From an uncultured Clostridia bacterium (GTDB taxonomy: Bacteria > Bacillota > Clostridia > Christensenellales > UBA1242): a stretch of DNA of 22,071 nt. This document shows positions 8,350 to 16,133 of this stretch, piece by piece (within the stretch, counting starts at the first letter, position 1; every line of letters starts with the position of its first letter). The DNA lies in assembly GCA_947384015.1 (NCBI GenBank), contig CANDFN010000005.1:1-22071 (forward strand), read 5' to 3'. The notes under the pieces are model-generated. The model searched no databases. It was not told the DNA's origin and saw only the letters and a list, made by a program, of their open reading frames with translations. The position numbers and the translations under genes were made by a program.

Positions 8350-8378
8350 ATTATAGCACACAAATTTTTAAATTTCAA
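8350..8378 (-). promoter_or_regulatory. Strong promoter of the HA-repeat gene
   Basis: On the minus strand, TTGAAA (8378-8373), a 17-nt spacer and a perfect TATAAT (8355-8350) predict transcription from about 8343. The leader is only about 13 nt and begins with AAGGAG. This is one of the best matches to consensus in the window and fixes the translation start at 8330. Confidence 0.85.
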
Positions 8379-8395
8379 TACCCATTTTAAAATAA

Positions 8396-8421
8396 TAATA
8401 AAAAAGCCAGCTAATGCTGGC
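8396..8421 (-). terminator. Terminator of the YjzC-like gene
   Basis: The perfect stem GCCAGC/GCTGGC (8406-8411 and 8416-8421, 4-nt loop) is followed on the minus strand by a run of six U. It separates the YjzC-like gene from the promoter of the next gene. Confidence 0.88.
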
Positions 8422-8426
8422 ATCTT

Positions 8427-8588
8427 TTATTCACCCTTTTTGTAATAACTTCCAGAGTGTTGTGTGGCAGGGAAGCGTTTACCTTTTTCTAGGTATAAAC
8501 TACCGCCATTGTGACCTTTTGCGTCAAAAGCCACATAAGTTGCAGATTCTGGCACAATATCGCCAGGGGTCCATTGAGTTTTGTTCAT
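8427..8588 (-). CDS. YjzC-like small protein, 53 residues
   Basis: This is a very small hydrophilic protein. The pattern W-x-P-G near the N-terminus (TQWTPGDIVPESATYV), then LYLEKGKRFPATQHSGSYYKKG at the end, resembles the YjzC family of short Bacillota proteins, whose function is unknown. The start is the ATG at 8588, 5 nt after GGAGG (8594-8598); an in-frame ATG at 8615 lacks a site and would place GGAGG inside the gene. It has its own terminator and shares a 107-nt intergenic region with the divergent nucleoside phosphorylase gene. The similarity is by pattern and moderate. That the gene is real is supported by the ribosome-binding site and terminator. Confidence 0.7.
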   Translation of the reverse strand: MNKTQWTPGDIVPESATYVAFDAKGHNGGSLYLEKGKRFPATQHSGSYYKKGE

Positions 8589-8639
8589 TTTAACCTCCAT
8601 TGTTAGTTTGTGCAATTATGCATATGTTATTCTATAAAT

Positions 8640-8657
8640 ATAATCACGATTATAATC
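8640..8657. repeat. Overlapping palindromes in the divergent promoter region
   Basis: The sequence ATAATCACGATTATAATC contains the inverted repeat ATAATC-AC-GATTAT and, overlapping it, the perfect palindrome GATTATAATC (8648-8657). It lies midway between two divergent genes and could be an operator or a TATAAT-type -10 element. Confidence 0.4.
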
Positions 8658-8660
8658 TGT

Positions 8661-8689
8661 TTGCATTCTTTTGTTTTTTATGTTAAACT
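8661..8689 (+). promoter_or_regulatory. Promoter of the phosphorylase gene, positioned for a leaderless mRNA
   Basis: TTGCAT (8661-8666), a 17-nt spacer and TAAACT (8684-8689) are followed by only 6 nt before the ATG at 8696. The expected transcription start therefore falls on the start codon. No Shine-Dalgarno sequence precedes it. The hexamer matches are modest. Confidence 0.55.
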
Positions 8690-8695
8690 AAAAAT

Positions 8696-9475
8696 ATGAA
8701 ATGGTTTTTTAAAAAGGACAAATCAAAGCCTGTAATAATGGCAGAAGAACATATTAAATCTGGGCATAAAAAATTAGATTTTTTAACCTTGCCAAAAACT
8801 GCGGTTATATTCTGCATGTCTAAATGGGATACAATCATAAAAGAGAATTTTGATGTAGAAACTATAACAGAAGCGCTACCAAGATTTTTAGGTAGAACGC
8901 CTGTTTATAAAATTAAAAATAATGATGATTTTTGTTTTTTACATGGCGGAGCAGGTGCACCTCAAATGGCTGATACTATTGAAACCATACATGCCCTTGG
9001 TGTAAAAAATGCTATTTTGGTTGGTATGGCTGGTGGATTTGCTCCTAATGTAAATATTGGAGATGTTGTTATACCTAGCAAAATATTAATAGAGGAAGGA
9101 ACAAGCCTACATTATGGTTTCAAAAAATGGGCAACAGCAAACAATAAACTTAATATTGCAGATTTGCAATTGTTAAGCAAAAACTTTAATGTTCTTTTAG
9201 AAAAAACTATTACCACGGATGCCGTTTACCGCCAAACAATGTTTAAAGAAAAGCTTTGGGCAAAGTTGGGTTGTGTATGTGTAGATATGGAAGCATCGGC
9301 ATTTACGAATATATGCAACTATTATAATATGCAAAATTGTGTTTTTTTGCGAATATCAGATAAGCATGGGGTTGATAAAAATTCTCCAAAATGGCAATGG
9401 GGAGTTAAAAACAATTATAGAAAAGAATTTATAAAAAGTATAATTGATTTTATACTTAGCAATAAACTATTTTAA
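8696..9475 (+). CDS. Nucleoside phosphorylase superfamily protein (PNP/UDP type)
   Basis: The 259-residue product has the features of the PNP_UDP_1 superfamily, which cleaves or phosphorolyses purine or pyrimidine nucleosides for salvage. These are a Gly-rich phosphate-site segment HGGAGAPQMADTIETIHALGV (around 83-103), the following ILVGMAGGFAPNVNIGDVVIP, and the late motif CVDMEASAFTNIC, whose Glu contacts ribose in the family. The arrangement is nearest to uridine phosphorylase-like members, but the exact substrate cannot be read. The first 30 residues are a Lys-rich extension. A stop codon (TAA at 8684) lies four codons upstream in frame, so the ATG at 8696 is the first possible start. 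It has no ribosome-binding site. No terminator hairpin follows; addB begins 69 nt downstream with its own promoter. Confidence 0.85.
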   Translation: MKWFFKKDKSKPVIMAEEHIKSGHKKLDFLTLPKTAVIFCMSKWDTIIKENFDVETITEALPRFLGRTPVYKIKNNDDFCFLHGGAGAPQMADTIETIHALGVKNAILVGMAGGFAPNVNIGDVVIPSKILIEEGTSLHYGFKKWATANNKLNIADLQLLSKNFNVLLEKTITTDAVYRQTMFKEKLWAKLGCVCVDMEASAFTNICNYYNMQNCVFLRISDKHGVDKNSPKWQWGVKNNYRKEFIKSIIDFILSNKLF

Positions 9476-9509
9476 CAAAAGTTGGATTTTTTTATGTTTG
9501 CTAAAAAAA

Positions 9510-9538
9510 TTGCAAAACTTGTAGAAATATGGTAAAAT
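9510..9538 (+). promoter_or_regulatory. addBA promoter, positioned for a leaderless mRNA
   Basis: TTGCAA (9510-9515), a 17-nt spacer and TAAAAT (9533-9538) are followed by 6 nt and then the addB ATG at 9545. The expected transcription start is the A of the ATG. No ribosome-binding site is present. Confidence 0.7.
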
Positions 9539-9544
9539 GTTTCT

Positions 9545-12500
9545 ATGATAAAAGTGGTGCAAACATCTTCTTTGCCGTCAGCATTAAATTATGCTGGTGT
9601 TTTTTGTAAGCAAAATAAAGGGCAAAAAATAGATATTGTTGTGCCAGACAAATTAAGTCTTTATATGGAGCGTTTTATATTTGAATATTTGCACATATCT
9701 GCAAGTTTTGATATTAATATTAGCACACTTAATAGGTTTGCAAAAAGAAATAATATTATAGATAAATCTAAGCAAATAAGTAAACTTGGCAGTATAATTT
9801 TAATAAATAAAATTTTAAACCAAAATGCAGATGCTTTTAAAGTGCTAGTTAGCCACAATTATTCATTTAGTTATGCAGAAGAAATTTATAAAACAATTTA
9901 TCAATTAAAGGCTTCTAAAATCGTTCCAGAAGAGATGTTAAAATTTAAAAGCCGTAACGATAGATTAACACACAAAATTCAAGATTTAGCAATAGTTTAT
10001 CAGCAGTATGAAGAACAAAAAGCGGGATTAATAGATGCCTCTGATATGTTTTTACTTTCTGCTTTTAACATAAGCCAGGGTAGGGAAAACCATAAAATAC
10101 TTTTTGTAGGTTTTGATGATTTTACTGCAATAGAATACTCTCTTATAGAGCAACTTGCAAAGTCCTGCGAAGTAAGCATTGCAACATATATGTCTAACAC
10201 TGGCAATAAATATATTTTTAATGATGAAGTTCGCCTACAATTAAAAAATATTGCCTACATCAATGGTTTTAATTATGAAGAAATAATTAATAATACAGAA
10301 AACAACAACTTAAAAACATTTTTACAAAATAATTTATTTGCAACAAACAAAACAACCTTTTGCGCAAAGCCAGAAGAAATAAAGATATTTTCTGCTTCTA
10401 GTTCTGGTGATGAAATAGAATTTGTGGCAAGAGATATTAAAACAAAAATTTTAAAGGGCGAAAAGTTTAATAACTTTGGTGTGGCGGTTTTTGATTTAGA
10501 AAATAAAATAAATAAAATTGAAGAGTTGTTTTCTAAATATGAAATTAATTACTATATAGATACTGCTATGAGCATAAACAAAAGTGTATATTATAAATTT
10601 TTGTTGAGTATCTTTAAATTTAATTTAGATTCAAACAATTTAGAGCATATTATAGACATTATTTCTTCACCATTTTTTAAATTGGCAAAGGAAGAAAAAA
10701 GGCAATTAATTTTAGAACTAACAAAACTTAAATTTAAGGGCAAAAGTTTAAAAAAGCTTAAATTTACAGCAGAATTAGAGGCTTCTGCTAAGTTTTTGGA
10801 CAAATTTTTGTCAATTTTTAGTTTTAATAAGAACATGCCTCTTTTAAATTTAAAAGAATTTTTGTTTAATTCTTTAACACAAATTGGTGTAGATGAAATT
10901 ATAAATGAACTACAAGCAAAAACAGATTTAAAAAGCAAATTGTTGTTAAAAAAATCAAACGAAGAAGTAAACAATTTATTTGAAGAGGTTTTAAAATTTT
11001 ATCCAGACATTACTGCGGAAACTTTTTACGAAATTTTTGTTCGTATTTCGCAAGTTGTAGAAGTAAACAATTTGCCTTTAACTTTGGATGCCGTTAAAGT
11101 TGTTGATGCAAACAATTTTGTGGAGCAGTTTGATAATCTTTATTTGGTAAATTGCACCTCTCTTACAGCACCAAGTTTAAAACATGATTGCGGTATAATT
11201 TTAGATGCGGAAATAGAGGAATTGAATTTTGCTCATAAGCTTGCACCAACAATTGCACATATAAACAAGTTACAAAGACTAAGACTTTTTAACACTTCTT
11301 TATTATTTAATAAAACTTTAACAATAAGTTATTATAAAACACAAAGTGAACTAATTAAAGAACTATGTTCTAAAATTACAATTTTATATAATGGCGCAGA
11401 AATAAAATTGCAACCTCAATATAAAAATGTGTTTGCAGATTATGTGGCTTTAAGTAAAAACGATTATTTATTTGCCTTAGCAAAATGTAAGGACAATGAT
11501 AGTGATGTCCCTAACTTTAACTGCACAAGCACTTTGCCGATATTTAATATTAACACCATGTCAGCATCTTTTTTAGAGCATTATTTTGCGTGTCCTTTTT
11601 ATGCTTTTTTAAACGACTTATTAAAAATACGTCCACGCTATGATAGTGAAGTTATGGCTATGGATATTGGTAACATTTTGCATGAAATTGTTTATTTGTA
11701 TTACAAAAACAATAAACAGGTTGGAGATGTGGCAGAGTTTATAAAAACACAAGTAAATAAATATTTAGAAAAGGAAGACCGCTTAAAAATAAATGCAAAC
11801 AGTGTCATAATAACCGCCATTGTAAAAGAGGGCGTTAGAATTATAAATGGGCTAGATTATATAGACCAACATAATAACTTTAAACCAAAATACTTTGAAT
11901 ATACTTTTAATGGAAACAATGCCTTAAATTTAGGGGATGCAAATTTAATAGGTAAGGTAGATAGGGTTGATACATGTAACTTGTATGGCAGTAGTAAAGA
12001 CGATAGTTTTAGAATTATAGACTATAAAACAGGTAATGCAAACGCAAATTTAAGCGAACTTTATTATGGAAAGAAATTGCAATTGTTTTTATACAACCTA
12101 GCAATAGAAAAAATATTAAACATGAATGGGGTTGGAAGTTTTTATTTGCCATTACACAACAAGTATGAAAAAAAAGAAAACTTTACCTATTCGTTAACTG
12201 GTTTTTATATTAAAGATAGCGAAATTGTAGACGCATTAGACAATCGTTTGCAAGCGGGGGATAAAAGCGATATTGTAAACCTAATAAAAACAACTGATGG
12301 CAGTGCAAGAAGGTCAAGCGAAAAGGTGGTTTCAGCAGAGGAGTTTAAGTTGCTAAAAAATTATTCTAAAACTGTTGCAAACCAAGCGGTTAAAGAAATT
12401 AAAGCTGGCAATATTATTCCTAGTCCGTTGGAAGGTAATACTATGTGCAATTATTGTCCATATGCACACATATGCTTAAAAAAGGCTAATAATATAAAAC

Positions 12501-12550
12501 CACGTGCTAAAGACGAAGTAAAGACAAGCAGTTTTGAGGAGGAAAAATGA
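9545..12550 (+). CDS. addB: ATP-dependent helicase/nuclease subunit B (AddB)
   Basis: AddB is the second subunit of the AddAB helicase-nuclease, which resects double-strand breaks for RecA loading. The 1001-residue product has the C-terminal RecB-type nuclease: H713 in NILHEIVY, D806 in GKVDRVD, and D826-Y-K828 in IIDYKTG. The Fe-S cluster cysteines are C683 (FACPFYAF) followed by C968, C971 and C977 (CNYCPYAHIC), the known AddB arrangement. The N-terminus, where AddB proteins normally show G-x-x-G-x-G-K-T, reads VVQTSSLPSALNYAG, so Walker A is absent. An in-frame TAA at 9533 makes the ATG at 9545 the only plausible start. It overlaps addA by ATGA at 12547-12550, indicating translational coupling. 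Confidence 0.95.
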   Translation: MIKVVQTSSLPSALNYAGVFCKQNKGQKIDIVVPDKLSLYMERFIFEYLHISASFDINISTLNRFAKRNNIIDKSKQISKLGSIILINKILNQNADAFKVLVSHNYSFSYAEEIYKTIYQLKASKIVPEEMLKFKSRNDRLTHKIQDLAIVYQQYEEQKAGLIDASDMFLLSAFNISQGRENHKILFVGFDDFTAIEYSLIEQLAKSCEVSIATYMSNTGNKYIFNDEVRLQLKNIAYINGFNYEEIINNTENNNLKTFLQNNLFATNKTTFCAKPEEIKIFSASSSGDEIEFVARDIKTKILKGEKFNNFGVAVFDLENKINKIEELFSKYEINYYIDTAMSINKSVYYKFLLSIFKFNLDSNNLEHIIDIISSPFFKLAKEEKRQLILELTKLKFKGKSLKKLKFTAELEASAKFLDKFLSIFSFNKNMPLLNLKEFLFNSLTQIGVDEIINELQAKTDLKSKLLLKKSNEEVNNLFEEVLKFYPDITAETFYEIFVRISQVVEVNNLPLTLDAVKVVDANNFVEQFDNLYLVNCTSLTAPSLKHDCGIILDAEIEELNFAHKLAPTIAHINKLQRLRLFNTSLLFNKTLTISYYKTQSELIKELCSKITILYNGAEIKLQPQYKNVFADYVALSKNDYLFALAKCKDNDSDVPNFNCTSTLPIFNINTMSASFLEHYFACPFYAFLNDLLKIRPRYDSEVMAMDIGNILHEIVYLYYKNNKQVGDVAEFIKTQVNKYLEKEDRLKINANSVIITAIVKEGVRIINGLDYIDQHNNFKPKYFEYTFNGNNALNLGDANLIGKVDRVDTCNLYGSSKDDSFRIIDYKTGNANANLSELYYGKKLQLFLYNLAIEKILNMNGVGSFYLPLHNKYEKKENFTYSLTGFYIKDSEIVDALDNRLQAGDKSDIVNLIKTTDGSARRSSEKVVSAEEFKLLKNYSKTVANQAVKEIKAGNIIPSPLEGNTMCNYCPYAHICLKKANNIKPRAKDEVKTSSFEEEK

Positions 12551-15500
12551 TAGAAGATTTCAAAGGCGTTCAGCATGATATTTTAACCTCTACAAATAAT
12601 GCTGTTTTAGTTAGTGCGGGTGCAGGCAGTGGAAAAACCACGGTAATGATAGAAAAGATTGCAGATTTAATTATAAATCAAAATGTGCCTGTTAATAGTT
12701 TGTTGGTGGTAACCTTTACAGTTTTAGCTGCGGAGGAGATGAAAGAAAGGTTAATAGAAAAATTAAAATCGGTATTAACAACCTCACCAGATAAAGAGAG
12801 GATTTTAAATTTAATAGAGCAAGTAAAAACTGCTAGCATAGACACAATTGACGGATTTAGTTCTAAAACCATACGTAAATATTTTTATACATTAGAAATT
12901 AATCCTAACATAGAAATTATAAGCGACGCTACTAGAGATTATTACATTACCCGTGCTATGAAAAAGACATTAGATGATTACGAAGCAAACACACAAAATT
13001 TTGAACAACTTTTAGACATATTTGGTGGGGACAGTCGTAATTTAAACACTTTAAACAGGTTGATAGTTGATATTTATTATAAACTTATAAATATAGAGGA
13101 TTATAATCAATTTTTGATGGATGCCTTAAACGAATATAAAACTGACGAGCATTGTGTTAATTTTTTAAAAGATAAGATATTAAATACAATTAATTATGCT
13201 AAAAAGTTGGCTCAGGGCGGGTTTTCAGCTTTAGACGAAACCTTACAAAAACTCTGTTTAAATTTTATAGACCAATTAAATAAATTTAATAGCGATGACA
13301 ATTTAAAAGCCCTGCTTAAAAAACTAAAAGAAACAACATGTCCAGAACTTAGAGGTAAAAAGAATTGTGATGAAGTTAAAACCGCTATTAAGTTGGTAAA
13401 GGACTTAGAAAAAAAGATGCAAACTGAAGGCATAGACGAAAGTTATGATATTAAAAACGCAGAAATTTACGAATATTTAACCAACTTTTTAGAAATTTTA
13501 ACTGCATTTATGCAAAACTATAAACAAATTAAACAAAAAAACAATTTAATAGATTTTAACGATTTAAATAGATTGATGTTAAAACTTTTATCAAATGAGA
13601 AGGTTAAAGCTGAATTACAAGCACAATATAGATATGTTTTTATAGATGAATATCAAGATGTAAACCCATTGCAAGACAATTTATTAGCTCAAGTAATAGG
13701 TAAAAATACAAAGTTGTTTTTAGTAGGTGATGTAAAACAATCAATATATGGCTTTAGGGGTGCAAATCCAAATTCGTTTTTAAATAGATACACTAATTAT
13801 AAAAATAACAATAAGGTTGGGCAAGCCTTTAATATGAATGTAAATTACAGGTCTAACCCAATTATAATGCAATTTGTAAACGATGTTTTTGCGCGTATAA
13901 TGACAGAAGCAGACGCTGACATAAACTATGGCGAAGATTGTATGATAGAACCTAAGCGTGATGATATTAACGATGACAAAGTGTCGCTAATGCTTGCTAA
14001 GGAAGTAGATAAACCTTTGGCTAAAAACTTATATAGTGTAAAAAATGCAAAGCTGGTTGATGAACAAAATGACGAGGCTGTTTTAGTTTTGCTTGCAATA
14101 ACAAATTTAATTAATAAACCCTTTTATGATGCAAAATTAAAATGTAATCGTAACATAGAGTATAAAGACATTGCCATACTTTCACGCTCTTGTGAAGACG
14201 AGCAGGCGCGCCAACTAATTAACTTTTTAAGGCAACATAATGTGCCATTAAAAACCAGCACCAAATTGGATCTCGTTCAAAATGAAGGCGTAAAGCTAAT
14301 AATGTCTATATTAAAATGTGTGGTAGGCTTGGCTGATGATGTGGATTATCTTGCAACATTTTTTGCATTAACCGATGTTACTGCAGAAGAAGTTGCAGAA
14401 ATAAAACTTGGTGCGGACAGTTTATATGGTGGGCTAAAGGCGTCGTCTAAAGATAAAATTACCAATGGTTTTAATTTAATAAATGGTATGGAAAAATATT
14501 CTTACCATTCAACCAACAGTCAATTAATTAGATATATTTTAAATGATTGTGCTTTAAGATATAATTTGTTGTTAAAACCTAATGGTGAAGCTGTTGTCAA
14601 TGATATAGAAGAATTTATTGGGAAACTCTCTGCTTTGGAAGATTGCTTAAATTTAGCAGAGTTTATTAAGGTTGTAGAAAGTAGTAAAAATCAATCTAGT
14701 GAAGTTGAAAATTTAGACGAAGAAAACAGTGTCACAATTCAAACAATTCATAAAAGTAAAGGTTTGGAATACCCTGTAGTTATTTTATACAATACTGCAA
14801 AACAATTTAATTATATTACTGATAACTCTTTAATTAATTTTAACACAGAATTTGGTTTGGGTGTAGATTATTATAATTACGAAACCCGCACAAAAACTAA
14901 TAGCGTGCCACGTTATGTCATTAAACAAACAAACGATATTAAAGGTTATAAAGAAGAAATGAGATTGTTGTATGTGGCGCTTACACGTGCAAAAAATAAA
15001 CTTATTATTACTGGCACATATAACGATAAGATTTTTGAAGACAATGTAAAACCAAACAACTTTTTAAACATGCTAATTGGAGGTTTTTGTCCATTAAAAG
15101 AGGGCGAAAACAATTTTAAAAATTGTAACATCTATGTGTTTGACAAAATAAAAACTCCAAAACAACAATTAGAAGTAGAAAGCAAAACAATAACAAAAGC
15201 GTATGAAAACTTTGTTTACTCAAACACAGACAAATTTAGCATACCGCTAAAAAATACAGTAACAGGGCTAAACAGTGAACATAGCGAAAATAATGGGTTT
15301 TATACAAAAGAAATTGCTCAAGCAACTGTGCAATATAATGCCGATGAAGATAAAGCGTTAATAGGCACGCATTATCATAAAGCATTAGAGTTGCTGGAAT
15401 TAAACCAACCATATAAACAAACCACAAATTACGAAGATGTAGATTATAAAAAAATAGAGTTGGCATACAAAACTCTTGCACCGTTAACAAAAAATGCGCA

Positions 15501-15783
15501 TATGCACAAAGAAGCAGAATTTATGATGTATGTGCCATATAATCAAATTGTAAATAGTGTGGTAGAAGATAAAGTGCTTGTTCAGGGTGTGGTAGATTTA
15601 ATTATAGAAAAAGAAAACAGCATAACAATAGTAGATTACAAATTTTCTACTAAACCAATAAAGGTGCTAAAACAAAGGTATAGCGAACAACTTAATTTGT
15701 ATAAACTAGCGGTAGAACAAGCTTTTAATAAAAAGGTAGATAATATTTATATCTATTCAATAAATACAGGGGAATTAGGTTAA
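12547..15783 (+). CDS. addA: ATP-dependent helicase/nuclease subunit A (AddA)
   Basis: AddA is the UvrD/Rep-type 3'-5' helicase plus nuclease subunit of AddAB. The 1078-residue product carries Walker A AGAGSGKT (24-31), motif Ia VVTFTVLAAEEMKERL, DEYQD at 367-371 (motif II), LVGDVKQSIYGFRGANP (III), NVNYRSNP (IV), TIHKSKGLEYPVVIL (V) and LLYVALTRAKNKLIITG (VI). The C-terminal nuclease has H944 (GTHYHKALE), D1017 (GVVDLI) and D1030-Y-K1032 (IVDYKFS), followed by QLNLYKLAVE. It is about 150 residues shorter than Bacillus AddA. AGGAGG at 12537-12542 sits within the end of addB, and the start overlaps the addB stop (ATGA). A hairpin terminator follows. Confidence 0.97.
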   Translation: MIEDFKGVQHDILTSTNNAVLVSAGAGSGKTTVMIEKIADLIINQNVPVNSLLVVTFTVLAAEEMKERLIEKLKSVLTTSPDKERILNLIEQVKTASIDTIDGFSSKTIRKYFYTLEINPNIEIISDATRDYYITRAMKKTLDDYEANTQNFEQLLDIFGGDSRNLNTLNRLIVDIYYKLINIEDYNQFLMDALNEYKTDEHCVNFLKDKILNTINYAKKLAQGGFSALDETLQKLCLNFIDQLNKFNSDDNLKALLKKLKETTCPELRGKKNCDEVKTAIKLVKDLEKKMQTEGIDESYDIKNAEIYEYLTNFLEILTAFMQNYKQIKQKNNLIDFNDLNRLMLKLLSNEKVKAELQAQYRYVFIDEYQDVNPLQDNLLAQVIGKNTKLFLVGDVKQSIYGFRGANPNSFLNRYTNYKNNNKVGQAFNMNVNYRSNPIIMQFVNDVFARIMTEADADINYGEDCMIEPKRDDINDDKVSLMLAKEVDKPLAKNLYSVKNAKLVDEQNDEAVLVLLAITNLINKPFYDAKLKCNRNIEYKDIAILSRSCEDEQARQLINFLRQHNVPLKTSTKLDLVQNEGVKLIMSILKCVVGLADDVDYLATFFALTDVTAEEVAEIKLGADSLYGGLKASSKDKITNGFNLINGMEKYSYHSTNSQLIRYILNDCALRYNLLLKPNGEAVVNDIEEFIGKLSALEDCLNLAEFIKVVESSKNQSSEVENLDEENSVTIQTIHKSKGLEYPVVILYNTAKQFNYITDNSLINFNTEFGLGVDYYNYETRTKTNSVPRYVIKQTNDIKGYKEEMRLLYVALTRAKNKLIITGTYNDKIFEDNVKPNNFLNMLIGGFCPLKEGENNFKNCNIYVFDKIKTPKQQLEVESKTITKAYENFVYSNTDKFSIPLKNTVTGLNSEHSENNGFYTKEIAQATVQYNADEDKALIGTHYHKALELLELNQPYKQTTNYEDVDYKKIELAYKTLAPLTKNAHMHKEAEFMMYVPYNQIVNSVVEDKVLVQGVVDLIIEKENSITIVDYKFSTKPIKVLKQRYSEQLNLYKLAVEQAFNKKVDNIYIYSINTGELG

Positions 15784-15785
15784 AT

Positions 15786-15824
15786 AAAAAAGCCATAAGA
15801 TTAAATGTTTTTATGGTTTTTTTA
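15786..15824 (+). terminator. Terminator after addA
   Basis: AAAAAAGCCATAA (15786-15798) pairs with TTATGGTTTTTTT (15811-15823) through one G-U pair, leaving a 12-nt loop, and ends in a T-run. The T-run overlaps the last codons of the converging small gene. Confidence 0.65.
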
Positions 15825-16043
15825 TTGGTTTTCATCTGGTTTTTGAATATTTATGCTTTTTTCTTTTAAAAGAGGTAGATAATCTTTCCACATATATTCT
15901 CGTATTGGTATGGGTTTATGACAACTAAAATAAAGCACTAATGCAGGCTTTATATGATGATAATTATTAAAAATACATGCAGAAATGCAATAATCGCTTG
16001 TTATTAACTTTTTTGCAATTGCATGGTAATTATAATATGGCAT
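15822..16043 (-). CDS. Small conserved-looking protein, 73 residues
   Basis: The protein begins MPYYNYHAIAKKLI and continues to PALVLYFSCHKPIPIREYMWKDYLPLL. From memory, this N-terminal (Y-N-Y-H-A-x-A-K-x-L-I) and central (PALVL-Y-F ... P-I-R-E) pattern recurs in short clostridial proteins, some of which carry the doubtful database label thermostable hemolysin delta-VPH; nothing in the sequence suggests a toxin, signal peptide or membrane segment. The middle of the protein has three cysteines (C19, C23 and C41) and several histidines. It converges with addA and diverges from mrnC. No Shine-Dalgarno sequence and no convincing promoter precede the ATG at 16043, so the start is judged only from family-like sequence. 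Its function is unknown. Confidence 0.6.
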   Translation of the reverse strand: MPYYNYHAIAKKLITSDYCISACIFNNYHHIKPALVLYFSCHKPIPIREYMWKDYLPLLKEKSINIQKPDENQ

Positions 16044-16098
16044 AATGTATTTTGTGTAAAATAAGCATTTTTATTACTTTTATATTTTTATAAATAAC

Positions 16099-16127
16099 TT
16101 TACAATTATTTGATTTTATGGTATTAT
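16099..16127 (+). promoter_or_regulatory. Promoter of mrnC, positioned for a leaderless mRNA
   Basis: TTTACA (16099-16104), a 17-nt spacer and TATTAT (16122-16127) are followed by 6 nt and the ATG at 16134. Transcription should start on the A of the ATG. No ribosome-binding site is present. An in-frame TTG at 16110 lies inside this promoter and is rejected. Confidence 0.7.
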
Positions 16128-16133
16128 TTTGAT

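Noticed and set aside
8331..8423. Longer hydrophobic N-terminus for the HA-repeat protein
   Set aside because: It would start inside the upstream terminator and ahead of a near-consensus promoter; AAGGAG fits the ATG at 8330.
10591..10974. Minus-strand open frame of 127 codons inside addB
   Set aside because: It is antisense to a continuous coding gene, low in complexity (Phe/Leu/Asn/Ser), and lacks any recognisable site; it is a shadow of the AT-rich addB frame. Similar antisense frames in tyrS, cvpA, addA and dnaX were dropped for the same reason.
12547..12550. Possible TGA recoding (Mollicutes-type code)
   Set aside because: TGA ends addB and mrnC at natural ATGA overlaps and does not appear inside conserved genes, so the standard code applies.
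16110..16133. Longer MrnC starting at TTG 16110
   Set aside because: That codon lies within the -35/-10 spacer of the mrnC promoter, and the family begins near MEKVQQIYQ.
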